Shown piece after piece: positions 15,904-20,981 of a stretch of 20,981 bases of DNA. The notes beneath the pieces are model-generated. The model had not been told where the DNA came from, made no database searches, and worked only from the letters and a program-made list of their open reading frames with translations. The translations under genes and the position numbers were made by a program. Position 1 is the stretch's first letter. Each line of letters opens with the position of its first letter. The stretch is from Clostridia bacterium (GTDB lineage Bacteria; Bacillota; Clostridia; UMGS1883): positions 1-20,981 of the forward strand of contig JAJQCX010000203.1 of NCBI GenBank assembly GCA_021202495.1, read 5' to 3'.

Positions 15904-15974
15904 TAATAACCTTAATACACGGGCGTTACGCCCGCGTCACGCATAGGTTGACCTATGCGTAAATAGGGTTATTA
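15904..15974. other. Clover-leaf palindrome (outer stem with two inner hairpins)
   Basis: An 8-bp outer stem, TAATAACC (15904-15911) with GGTTATTA (15967-15974), encloses two perfect hairpins. The first is GGGCG-TTA-CGCCC (15921-15933). The second has 10-bp arms beginning ACGCATAGGT, separated by TG (15939-15960). It overlaps the last codons of the 64-aa gene. It lacks a T-run, so it is not a standard terminator. Similar folded single-strand structures occur at replication or transfer origins and recombination sites; which applies here is unknown. Confidence 0.6.
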
Positions 15975-16147
15975 GAATGAGGTTGGTTTTTTGATTTTAG
16001 ACGTTCTGCATATTTGTCACGCCTCACTATGCTGTCAAGCTTCTCTTGCAATTCGTCTTTTATCTCATCGGTGTACTCATCGGAATCGGCGAAAAAATAT
16101 GTTATCAGTTTCATAAACAAGTCGTATGGTATCTGTATGTTTTTCAA
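15953..16147 (-). CDS. Small hypothetical protein (64 aa)
   Basis: Not recognised. The 64-aa product has a hydrophobic/aromatic N-terminal third (PYDLFMKLITYFFA), an acidic middle (DSDEYTDEIKDELQEKL), and a basic end. Initiation would be at TTG (16145-16147), with AAGGAG about 9 nt upstream, a good site. The stop codon falls inside the clover-leaf palindrome. It lies between that structure and the direct-repeat region, so a role in replication or copy control is possible but not shown by its sequence. Confidence 0.55.
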   Translation of the reverse strand: MKNIQIPYDLFMKLITYFFADSDEYTDEIKDELQEKLDSIVRRDKYAERLKSKNQPHSNNPIYA

Positions 16148-16284
16148 AATAATCTACTCCTTAAATTTAAATTCATGTGGTTTGTCATTTAAATGATGCG
16201 TATATATGTTCTTAGATATAGAAGGGAAAATCAACTCAAAAGTGCTTAAAATGCCTGAATACAGGGCTTTTCGGGCGTTTTTTG

Positions 16285-16409
16285 AACCGCACAAAATGTC
16301 GAGTCAATTTCCTTGTTTGCAAACTCCCTTATTTAGGGGCTTTTCTTGAATTTTAACCCCTGGAAACTCCCTTATTTAGGGGCTTTTCTAAACCGCACAA
16401 AATGTCGAG
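16285..16409. repeat. Two interleaved direct-repeat pairs, possible replication origin
   Basis: A 26-bp sequence is repeated exactly at 16321-16346 and 16364-16389 (it includes CTCCCTTATTTAGGGG). A 19-bp sequence starting AACCGCACAAAATG is repeated at 16285-16303 and 16391-16409. The set lies just past the 3' end of the putative replication gene in a 292-bp gene-free gap. Arrays like this can be iterons bound by a replication initiator; the small number of copies keeps this tentative. Confidence 0.6.
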
Positions 16410-16439
16410 CGGAAAATTTAAGCCCTCTATTTTAGCGGG

Positions 16440-17375
16440 TTATTTGACCTTAACTTTTGATTCTATTTTTTTTCTACGTCCTTTTTTGACAAATGCGCCT
16501 AACACTTCAACCTTCTGATAATCGCTGCCGGAATAAACTATGTGAGGGTTTATATAAAATTTCGCACCATTCAAATCACGGTTATTAACCACAAAGGTTA
16601 TCAGATATTCGGTCTTGCCCTTGTATTCAAAAGTTATGTTCTTGTATATATCAATCAACCGTGATGCTTGGCTGACATCATAATCAATCAATTCGCAAAA
16701 CTCCCTGAGGGTTAAAGGGATAATCTCATCTATGTCTGTCTCATCGATATTCCAACAAATGATATTGTATTCGATATTTACATACGGCAAAACTTGAAAT
16801 ACATATCCTAAATGCTTGTGGCGTGTGAGCGGTGTTGCCTTGTACAATTTCCGTACCTGTCTAATCCATATCTTGCGATAGCTGCTATCCGCTCCTTTTA
16901 TTGAGCCTCTGTGTATTTCGTCGGTGTTTAACCTCAGTCCATCCGCGCTCTGAGTTATGTATTTGGGAGATACCTCATCCCAAAACTTGCGTGTGCCGCT
17001 CTCTGATAATCCTAACACTGATTGTAGGTCGCTTTTCTGCATCGCTTTCTTTGGCGTTCTCTGTGTGAGCATAAAGTTGTTGTCAAAATCCAAATAGGTA
17101 CAAAGGTATATCAATCTCGCCGCTGTTGCCGGTAACAATTCGCCCATCTTGCTGGCGTTCATTATGAAATAGAAGTCGCCTAATTCCCTGCGGGCTTTTT
17201 CGTAATATTCCTTTTGGATTTTCTTGCTTTCAATAATTTGTTTCTGCTCCGGTGAGTATGCTTTCACCGTTGAGCCTTCCGTTAAATACACATCATAGTG
17301 TTCCATGCTGGTGAGTTCGCCGGTGTCCTTGTCCAATAATTCAAGATTGCCGTTTCCGATAATAAAATTTTCTAT
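16440..17375 (-). CDS. Putative replication or regulatory protein with winged-helix region
   Basis: About 298-311 aa. I do not recognise the exact family. Residues around LGLSESGTRKFWDEV look like a helix-turn-helix, and the second half has a further helix-turn-helix-like stretch (LREFCELIDYDVSQASRLID) and a basic C-terminus (KKGRRKKIESKVK). A two-winged-helix design next to direct repeats fits a plasmid-type initiator. The nearest normal start is TTG at 17334-17336, which lacks an SD. A good SD (AAAGGAAG) instead sits 8 nt before an in-frame ATA at 17373-17375, and the intervening codons read as protein. The true start may be that ATA, or an ATG lost by mutation. It follows the HNH gene by about 22 bp. 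Confidence 0.55.
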   Translation of the reverse strand: MENFIIGNGNLELLDKDTGELTSMEHYDVYLTEGSTVKAYSPEQKQIIESKKIQKEYYEKARRELGDFYFIMNASKMGELLPATAARLIYLCTYLDFDNNFMLTQRTPKKAMQKSDLQSVLGLSESGTRKFWDEVSPKYITQSADGLRLNTDEIHRGSIKGADSSYRKIWIRQVRKLYKATPLTRHKHLGYVFQVLPYVNIEYNIICWNIDETDIDEIIPLTLREFCELIDYDVSQASRLIDIYKNITFEYKGKTEYLITFVVNNRDLNGAKFYINPHIVYSGSDYQKVEVLGAFVKKGRRKKIESKVKVK

Positions 17376-17397
17376 TGCTATTACTTCCTTTCGATTT

Positions 17398-18156
17398 TTA
17401 CCATTTGTTGTTTGCTTTCCGTATTTCTTTTATTCGTTGTCTGTATGCTTTCTTGTCTTCCTTGTCTTCGCTTTTGAGCAGTTTGTGTAGCTCGCCATGC
17501 TCCGCTGACGTGACGTAAATGAGATTTTTGGCGTTATTGTTTAATGGGTTTTCGTCGATATGATGCACACGGTTTACGCCGTGCCTTGCCATTCCATTAC
17601 AAAAACAATAAGCGACTAAATTGTGGATGTATCTATGCACAAACTTCCCGTTCTTTTTTAGATTGATATATTGATATGTATTCTTTATATCAGGTGTCAA
17701 GTAAACCTTACTGTCAAGATTGAAAATCAAGCCTGTATTGCTGACAAAATAACGAAAGTCGTATTCGTGCCTGTAATAGTCATATATCTCACTGCTGTTC
17801 TTTTTGCTTAAAAGCGGTTGCCATACGGGCTTTTTGTCCATCTTTAAATCTCCAAACGCTAAATCTTCTTCCGCTTCGATTTTTACCCGTTTTCGCTCTA
17901 TGTAATCCTTTACGTTGCTGATGCTTACCAATACATGTCCTTTTTCGGTTTTTAAGCTACTAATATTTCTACGATATTGGAGACCGTATAAGTAATTTTT
18001 TTCAATGCCCAATTCCTCCGCCGCATACGGTACTGGTACATAATCTAATTTTGCTTCAATGATTTCTTCCGGTGTCCATATAATGGTCTCATCCGTCTCA
18101 GCGCGGTATTCAATCACCTGTGCGCCGCTCTCCGTGCTTGTCGTGTTATCGTTCAA
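17398..18156 (-). CDS. HNH endonuclease with N-terminal DNA-binding domain
   Basis: A 252-aa protein with two parts. Residues ~35-90 look like a winged helix of the excisionase/MerR type (YVPVPYAAEELGIEKNYLYG, then a wing ending in SNVKDYIERK). Residues ~125-225 form an HNH nuclease of the phage/homing type, with H174 and H178 in VHRYIHNLVA, the core HHIDENPLNNNAKNL from H198, and H220. All metal- and base-contacting positions of an HNH_3-like fold appear present. The ATG overlaps the upstream 87-aa gene as ATGA, so it is translated as part of that operon. It may act in replication, packaging or homing. Confidence 0.82.
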   Translation of the reverse strand: MNDNTTSTESGAQVIEYRAETDETIIWTPEEIIEAKLDYVPVPYAAEELGIEKNYLYGLQYRRNISSLKTEKGHVLVSISNVKDYIERKRVKIEAEEDLAFGDLKMDKKPVWQPLLSKKNSSEIYDYYRHEYDFRYFVSNTGLIFNLDSKVYLTPDIKNTYQYINLKKNGKFVHRYIHNLVAYCFCNGMARHGVNRVHHIDENPLNNNAKNLIYVTSAEHGELHKLLKSEDKEDKKAYRQRIKEIRKANNKW

Positions 18157-18416
18157 TGTTCTGCTACCGTCCTTTGTGCCTTATTGTATGTATTTGCTGA
18201 TTCCGTGTCTATGCTGCCTATCTTGTCAAGTATTCCCTTGCCACGGTTGTTGTACTGTGTTATCGCCCTTGATACTCCACCCGTCTTACGGAATATAAAT
18301 GTGTTAAATTGTGTATCTTTCTTGTTTTGTCGTATCTCTATTAAAGGCGCACCCTTAAACATCAACCATCCGGCTAATCGCTGTGAGAATACCTGTATCG
18401 TGTCCATTGTCAACAT
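18153..18416 (-). CDS. DUF5659-like small protein
   Basis: 87 aa. The pattern QRLAGWLMFKGAPLIEIRQNKK followed by FNTFIFRKTGGVSRAITQYNN is what I remember of the DUF5659 family, small proteins of unknown function common in phages and mobile elements of Bacillota. The ATG (18414-18416) has a strong GGAGGTGAT site. It overlaps the upstream 232-aa gene by 7 bp and the downstream HNH gene by 4 bp, so the three are one translationally coupled unit. Confidence 0.65.
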   Translation of the reverse strand: MLTMDTIQVFSQRLAGWLMFKGAPLIEIRQNKKDTQFNTFIFRKTGGVSRAITQYNNRGKGILDKIGSIDTESANTYNKAQRTVAEH

Positions 18417-19108
18417 ATATCACCTCCCTCCGTTCCTACCGCATCCGCTTGCCGCTCACACTCTCCCGCATAATCGGGATATGCCTGTGCTATCTTCTTT
18501 AATACTGCGGTCTTAAATGCCTTGTAACCATCATCTTTACCTGTCTTGCCGTGTAGCTTGTCCAAATTGCTGTCATAGCTTACAAGCTTGTGCCGGATAT
18601 AGTTTACCGTCCACCGTTTCAGCGTCGCATCATCGTCTGGTGTCGGAGCTATGAAATATTTAATATCATATTGCTGATACTCATGTGTAAAGTCTAATCC
18701 GTGCCGCTCCAAATAGTCCATGTGGTCAATCATCCGCTCACGACTTACCTCCGCTTGGTTGTCGAGTGTGTTCTGATATAGCTCGGTGGGGGAGAGGATT
18801 GTGACGGTTATGCTGGCGGCTATCCGCTCCATCTCATCTGTGAGCTTGGCGGTTTTCGTCGCTACTGCCTTTTTTGCTGATTGTCGCCTCACATTTGCCT
18901 TTTCAAGAGCGGCTTTGAATTCCTCCGTCTGCATCGCTTCTCGCACTGTGTCCTCACGCCATAGCTTCATAGGCGCACCGTGTCGCCTGTGGGGATTTTT
19001 TTTCAGTTCTGGCTGCGGTAACAATTCGTCAATCATTCTCCGCGTCCATCCTAACGCTAACACGTCGGTCTGTGTGAATTTCTTGGTGTTGGTCTTTGTC
19101 TCGGTCAT
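18410..19108 (-). CDS. Hypothetical protein (232 aa)
   Basis: Not recognised. The N-terminal ~60 residues (FTQTDVLALGWTRRMIDELL, then a Pro/Arg/His-rich segment and LWREDTVREAMQTEEF) look like a DNA-binding helix-turn-helix of the type that reads a short motif. A basic helix with AKKAVATK follows, and the rest is helical. The start ATG (19106-19108) has AAGGAT about 9 nt upstream. It is the first gene of a run reading through DUF5659-like, HNH and putative replication genes. Its ribosome binding site lies only about 30 bp past the terminator of the upstream non-coding RNA, so that RNA could act as its regulated leader. Confidence 0.6.
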   Translation of the reverse strand: MTETKTNTKKFTQTDVLALGWTRRMIDELLPQPELKKNPHRRHGAPMKLWREDTVREAMQTEEFKAALEKANVRRQSAKKAVATKTAKLTDEMERIAASITVTILSPTELYQNTLDNQAEVSRERMIDHMDYLERHGLDFTHEYQQYDIKYFIAPTPDDDATLKRWTVNYIRHKLVSYDSNLDKLHGKTGKDDGYKAFKTAVLKKIAQAYPDYAGECERQADAVGTEGGDIC

Positions 19109-19148
19109 TTGAACATCATCCTTTTAATTTACATTTTTTGTCAATTGC

Positions 19149-19220
19149 AAAAATAAAAAGGCTACCCAAATCAAGCCTTACAGATAATCCTATCTGTAAG
19201 GCTTAAAATGGATAGCCTTT
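19149..19220 (-). terminator. Nested double-stem terminator of the non-coding RNA
   Basis: A perfect 14-bp stem (19173-19186 with 19191-19204, 4-nt loop) sits inside a second stem AAAGGCTA/TAGCCTTT (19157-19164 with 19213-19220). On the minus strand this is followed by TTTTTATTTTT (19149-19159). It is unusually strong for a bacterial terminator. Confidence 0.85.
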
Positions 19221-19511
19221 ACAATCACCCACAGTACGCCATTTCCTGCGCTGTCGATATTCCACGGTCGTAATGCCCGTGTCTCAGTCAATCAAGGGTC
19301 AATTACTCCCCTCCGCAGTCTCTGAGTGACCGCGAAAATTTCTTCATGCCCGAACGTTAATAAAATGTTTTCCAAATCAGGAGGCAACCGATAGCAGTCC
19401 ACGGAAAACTTATTTATGCTATCTAATCCTCAAATGATTGTGTTCTATCAGTGCCGGCGGTTCGCTGTTCACCGTGTAGCACCATTATATTCAATTTTTG
19501 CTCTCAACTAT
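19149..19511 (-). ncRNA. Structured non-coding RNA of about 360 nt, family unknown
   Basis: A perfect consensus promoter (19518-19546) drives a leftward transcript that should begin near 19511 and end at a strong terminator (19149-19220). No frame between them encodes a credible protein; the longest reads with an ATG are about 20 codons and lack a good SD. Hairpins visible are 19451-19482 (GTGC/GCAC with inner CGGT/ACCG), 19367-19409 (7-bp stem GTTTTCC/GGAAAAC), 19315-19333 (6 bp), 19263-19281 (CACGG/CCGTG) and 19231-19254 (ACAG-TA-CGC with GCG-CTGT). The loop of the second holds CCTCCT (19379-19384), which could pair with a ribosome binding site. It is not tmRNA, RNase P RNA or a 6S RNA that I can recognise. 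It may be a free RNA or a leader of the 19108 operon. Confidence 0.7.
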
Positions 19512-19517
19512 GTACAC

Positions 19518-19546
19518 ATTATAACATGTTCCGCCCGCTTTGTCAA
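19518..19546 (-). promoter_or_regulatory. Consensus promoter of the non-coding RNA
   Basis: On the minus strand, TTGACA (19541-19546), 17-bp spacer and TATAAT (19518-19523), with an extended -10 TGT just before it. It is the best promoter in the window and comparable to stable RNA promoters. Confidence 0.9.
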
Positions 19547-19599
19547 CAGTTTTTCACAAAAAAATAAAAAATATTTTTTCCTGTTTTCCACAAATATTT

Positions 19600-19758
19600 T
19601 TACACATCAGGTGCATCATTTTTTTCCTTAGAAAAGAGATAAAAGTGAGCGGTTTCTATGCTTGACCGCCGCTCCTTATCTTCCTTTTTAAATGCCGTGC
19701 GCCTCCGTTCCGTTTCGGTGATAATGTTATCACATATTTGCAGTTTGTAGTCAATCAT
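19600..19758 (-). CDS. Possible small ORF, 52 aa
   Basis: An ATG-initiated frame whose product has a charged middle (ETERRRTAFKKEDKERRSS) and the segment TAHFYLF. Its ATG overlaps the stop of the 44-aa frame as ATGA. The end of the 44-aa frame (GDTERRSATTAAHFLYS) resembles it. That likeness could reflect two related micro-genes, or only two copies of a GAGCGG palindrome read in the same frame. No independent SD is visible. Confidence 0.35.
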   Translation of the reverse strand: MIDYKLQICDNIITETERRRTAFKKEDKERRSSIETAHFYLFSKEKNDAPDV

Positions 19759-19801
19759 TGACTATATAAAAAATGAGCGGCTGTCGTCGCTGACCTCCGC
19801 T
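19648..19801. repeat. Two copies of a GAGCGG/CCGCTC hairpin repeat
   Basis: GAGCGG and CCGCTC face each other at 19648-19674 (imperfect) and at 19774-19801 (perfect 6-bp arms, 16-nt loop). On the minus strand both share a GGTCA segment inside and run into T-rich tracts (CATTTTTT and CACTTTTAT), so they could also terminate leftward transcripts. Confidence 0.5.
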
Positions 19802-19889
19802 CGGTATCGCCTTTTAAAACGCCTTGTAAAGCTCGTTTCACCGCTTTAATAACTTCCCGCATAATTACGGAAAACGCCGTGTAAACCAT
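19755..19889 (-). CDS. Possible small ORF, 44 aa
   Basis: A 44-aa frame with a basic amphipathic N-terminal half (VIMREVIKAVKRALQGVLKG) and a tail resembling that of the 52-aa neighbour. GAGG directly abuts the ATG, which is too close for a normal SD, so initiation is doubtful. If expressed it would be translationally coupled to the next ORF. Confidence 0.3.
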   Translation of the reverse strand: MVYTAFSVIMREVIKAVKRALQGVLKGDTERRSATTAAHFLYSQ

Positions 19890-19906
19890 CCTCAAAAGGA
19901 TTATGC

Positions 19907-19966
19907 TATAAAAGTTGAATTTTATTATCAAAAATCAACTTGCAAACCCTCTGTTTTAGCGGGTTT
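19907..19966 (-). terminator. Terminator region after the 60-aa gene
   Basis: Reading leftward, a hairpin AAACCC/GGGTTT (19961-19966 with 19944-19949) is followed by a second, AAGTTGA/TCAACTT (19935-19941 with 19912-19918), then TTTTAT. The second resembles an intrinsic terminator. Confidence 0.5.
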
Positions 19967-20014
19967 GGCTTTTGCTCATCCGTGATTTCTCATCGGTATA
20001 AAGTCTTTTGCTCA

Positions 20015-20197
20015 TTACTTCATGCCCTTGCGTCTACTTCTCAAATATCTGCGCCGCTGTTCCGGCGTATCAAGAGAGAGGATATAATTTAAGTGTTCTT
20101 GCATATCATCGATAGGTGGAGCGGGAGGTGTGAGTGCATCCCAAATTTTATATATGCCCCAAACTATCAGTATCAATACTACTGCTAACAGACTCAT
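20015..20197 (-). CDS. Small single-pass membrane protein (60 aa)
   Basis: Residues 3-17 (LLAVVLILIVWGIYKIW with flanks) form one transmembrane segment at the N-terminus. A Pro-rich turn (PPAPP) and a soluble part with an Arg-rich end (RRRYLRSRRKGMK) follow. The positive end suggests the C-terminus stays in the cytoplasm. It is not recognised as a known holin or toxin, although the size would allow either. The ATG has GAAAGGAAG at proper distance, and a good promoter lies upstream, so it is probably a real gene transcribed separately from the resolvase. Confidence 0.65.
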   Translation of the reverse strand: MSLLAVVLILIVWGIYKIWDALTPPAPPIDDMQEHLNYILSLDTPEQRRRYLRSRRKGMK

Positions 20198-20220
20198 TTG
20201 CTACACTTCCTTTCTATATA

Positions 20221-20249
20221 ATAATACTATAACTACAGTATCAATGCAA
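20221..20249 (-). promoter_or_regulatory. Promoter of the 60-aa membrane protein
   Basis: On the minus strand, TTGCAT (20244-20249), 17-bp spacer and TATTAT (20221-20226), about 25 bp before the start codon. Confidence 0.6.
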
Positions 20250-20283
20250 GTGCTTGTTTTAAATTTTTACGCATCCGCTCCGC

Positions 20284-20844
20284 TCACACGTTCAATTCCT
20301 TTACTCTCCGATAGAATGTATTAGGTTTCAATCCCAATCTCCGCATCGCTTCCGTCGCTGATATTTGCTCCGCTCGCCATTCTGCGCACACCGCTTTAAA
20401 TTTTGCCTCATCTATCTTTATCGGCTGTCTGCCTTTGTACTTTCCGGCTTTCTTTGCCTCGGCTATCCCTTCTCGCTGACGTTGCAATATATTCTCACGT
20501 TCCAATTCTGCCATCGCCGCGAAAACCGTCAACATAAATTTCCCTTGCGGAGTCGTTGTGTCAATCTTCTCTTTTAAGCTTATAAACTCCACACCCTTTT
20601 GAGTGAGAGTATCTACAATATTTAATAAATCGCGTGTGCTTCTTGCTATGCGGCTGATGCTTTCGGTGATAACAGTATCGCCATCTCTGACGAAAGATAA
20701 CATCTCATTTAAAGCCGCTCGTTCCGTATTCTTTCCGCTCCGCTTGTCGGAGAATATCCTTTCAACATTATTTTCCCGCATCGCTGTTAGCTGTCGGGCT
20801 TCGTTCTGTTCTTCCGTGCTTACTCGTACATATCCAACCAACAT
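20284..20844 (-). CDS. Serine recombinase (resolvase/invertase family)
   Basis: A 186-aa small serine recombinase. The catalytic serine is S9 in GYVRVST (R7 nearby). The SISRIARS motif near 62-69 carries the active-site arginines, and GKFMLTVFAAMAELER (101-116) begins the long dimerisation helix. The C-terminal residues ~160-182 (ATEAMRRLGLKPNTFYRRV) form the helix-turn-helix. Length and order match Tn3-like resolvases and plasmid multimer-resolution proteins. The ATG (20842-20844) has GGAGG 10 nt upstream. A role in resolving dimers of a circular form of the element fits the putative replication gene; an invertase role is possible. Confidence 0.93.
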   Translation of the reverse strand: MLVGYVRVSTEEQNEARQLTAMRENNVERIFSDKRSGKNTERAALNEMLSFVRDGDTVITESISRIARSTRDLLNIVDTLTQKGVEFISLKEKIDTTTPQGKFMLTVFAAMAELERENILQRQREGIAEAKKAGKYKGRQPIKIDEAKFKAVCAEWRAEQISATEAMRRLGLKPNTFYRRVKELNV

Positions 20845-20878
20845 ATAAATTCAACCTCCGTTTCCGTTCTTGTCAATA

Positions 20879-20907
20879 AGATTATCACAACTTTTGCAAT
20901 GTGTCAA
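20879..20907 (-). promoter_or_regulatory. Promoter of the serine recombinase
   Basis: On the minus strand, a perfect TTGACA (20902-20907) with TAATCT 17 bp on (20879-20884); GATAAT at 15-bp spacing is an alternative. The 137-bp upstream region is where a resolution site would be expected, but I cannot define subsites. Confidence 0.5.
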
Positions 20908-20939
20908 TAGAAGTTTTCACGTTTATCACGGCAACAGCA

Positions 20940-20968
20940 TTTACTTTTTTGCAAACATGTGATACACT
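20940..20968 (+). promoter_or_regulatory. Possible rightward promoter at the window edge
   Basis: TTTACT (20940-20945), 17-bp spacer, TACACT (20963-20968). An ATG follows at 20975 without an SD. It may start a divergent gene outside the window. Confidence 0.35.
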
Positions 20969-20981
20969 GTAGGCATGAAAA

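Larger units (their letters stand above)
7562..20981. mobile_element. Integrated mobile element at tRNA-Ser, right end not reached
   Basis: The stretch begins with a tyrosine integrase next to a tRNA 3' end. It continues with an excisionase-like gene, an orphan phage tape measure gene, HU-like proteins, a putative replication protein with nearby direct repeats, an HNH endonuclease and a serine resolvase. All credible genes point toward the tRNA. No terminase, capsid, portal, relaxase or secretion gene is visible. The exact left boundary depends on the attachment core, and no right-hand copy of the tRNA end is seen. The element could be a phage satellite, a degraded phage-plasmid, or a mobilizable element. 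Confidence 0.8.

Noticed and set aside
16260..16440. Possible CRISPR array from the spaced direct repeats
   Set aside because: Only two copies of each repeat, two different repeats interleaved, and no cas genes nearby.
19149..19511. tmRNA, RNase P RNA or 6S RNA as identity of the structured transcript
   Set aside because: No tRNA-like ends or tag frame, no RNase P core motif, and hairpins arranged in series rather than the single long bubble of 6S RNA, as far as can be judged by eye.

Overview
This looks like a Bacillota (Firmicutes) chromosome, probably an uncultured gut-type member of Clostridia. The signs are AG-rich Shine-Dalgarno (SD) sites, AddB-type recombination, a small RelQ-like alarmone synthetase, and tRNA-Ser with an encoded CCA. 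The genus cannot be read from the sequence.

Positions 1-7515 are ordinary chromosome. trmB runs rightward and converges on a leftward operon, rimM-trmD-addB-(DUF815-type AAA ATPase), whose genes are joined by 1-4 bp overlaps. Upstream of it lies a leftward small (p)ppGpp synthetase. A tRNA-Ser(GGA) with a consensus promoter and a strong terminator ends this part.

From about 7560 to the end of the window is an integrated element, with its right end not reached. Every convincing gene in it points leftward toward the tRNA. Read from the tRNA: tyrosine integrase, small excisionase-like HTH protein, a repeat-rich gap, a 77-aa protein, a very large phage tape measure protein split by one in-frame TAA, two HU-like DNA-binding proteins, a structured palindromic region, a 64-aa acidic protein, a tandem-repeat (iteron-like) region, a putative winged-helix replication/regulatory protein, an HNH endonuclease, a DUF5659-like protein, a 232-aa protein of unknown function, an apparent ~360-nt non-coding RNA, two tiny possible ORFs, a 60-aa membrane protein and a serine resolvase.

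No terminase, portal, capsid, other tail gene, relaxase or conjugation gene is visible. The element therefore mixes plasmid-like parts (putative replication protein with repeats, resolvase), a tRNA-targeting integrase, and one orphan phage tail gene. A phage satellite or a decayed integrated phage-plasmid are the two readings I favour. The least explained items are the strongly promoted structured RNA at 19149-19511, the orphan and nonsense-split tape measure gene, the clover-leaf palindrome at 15904-15974, and an element-wide excess of the hexamer GAGCGG.
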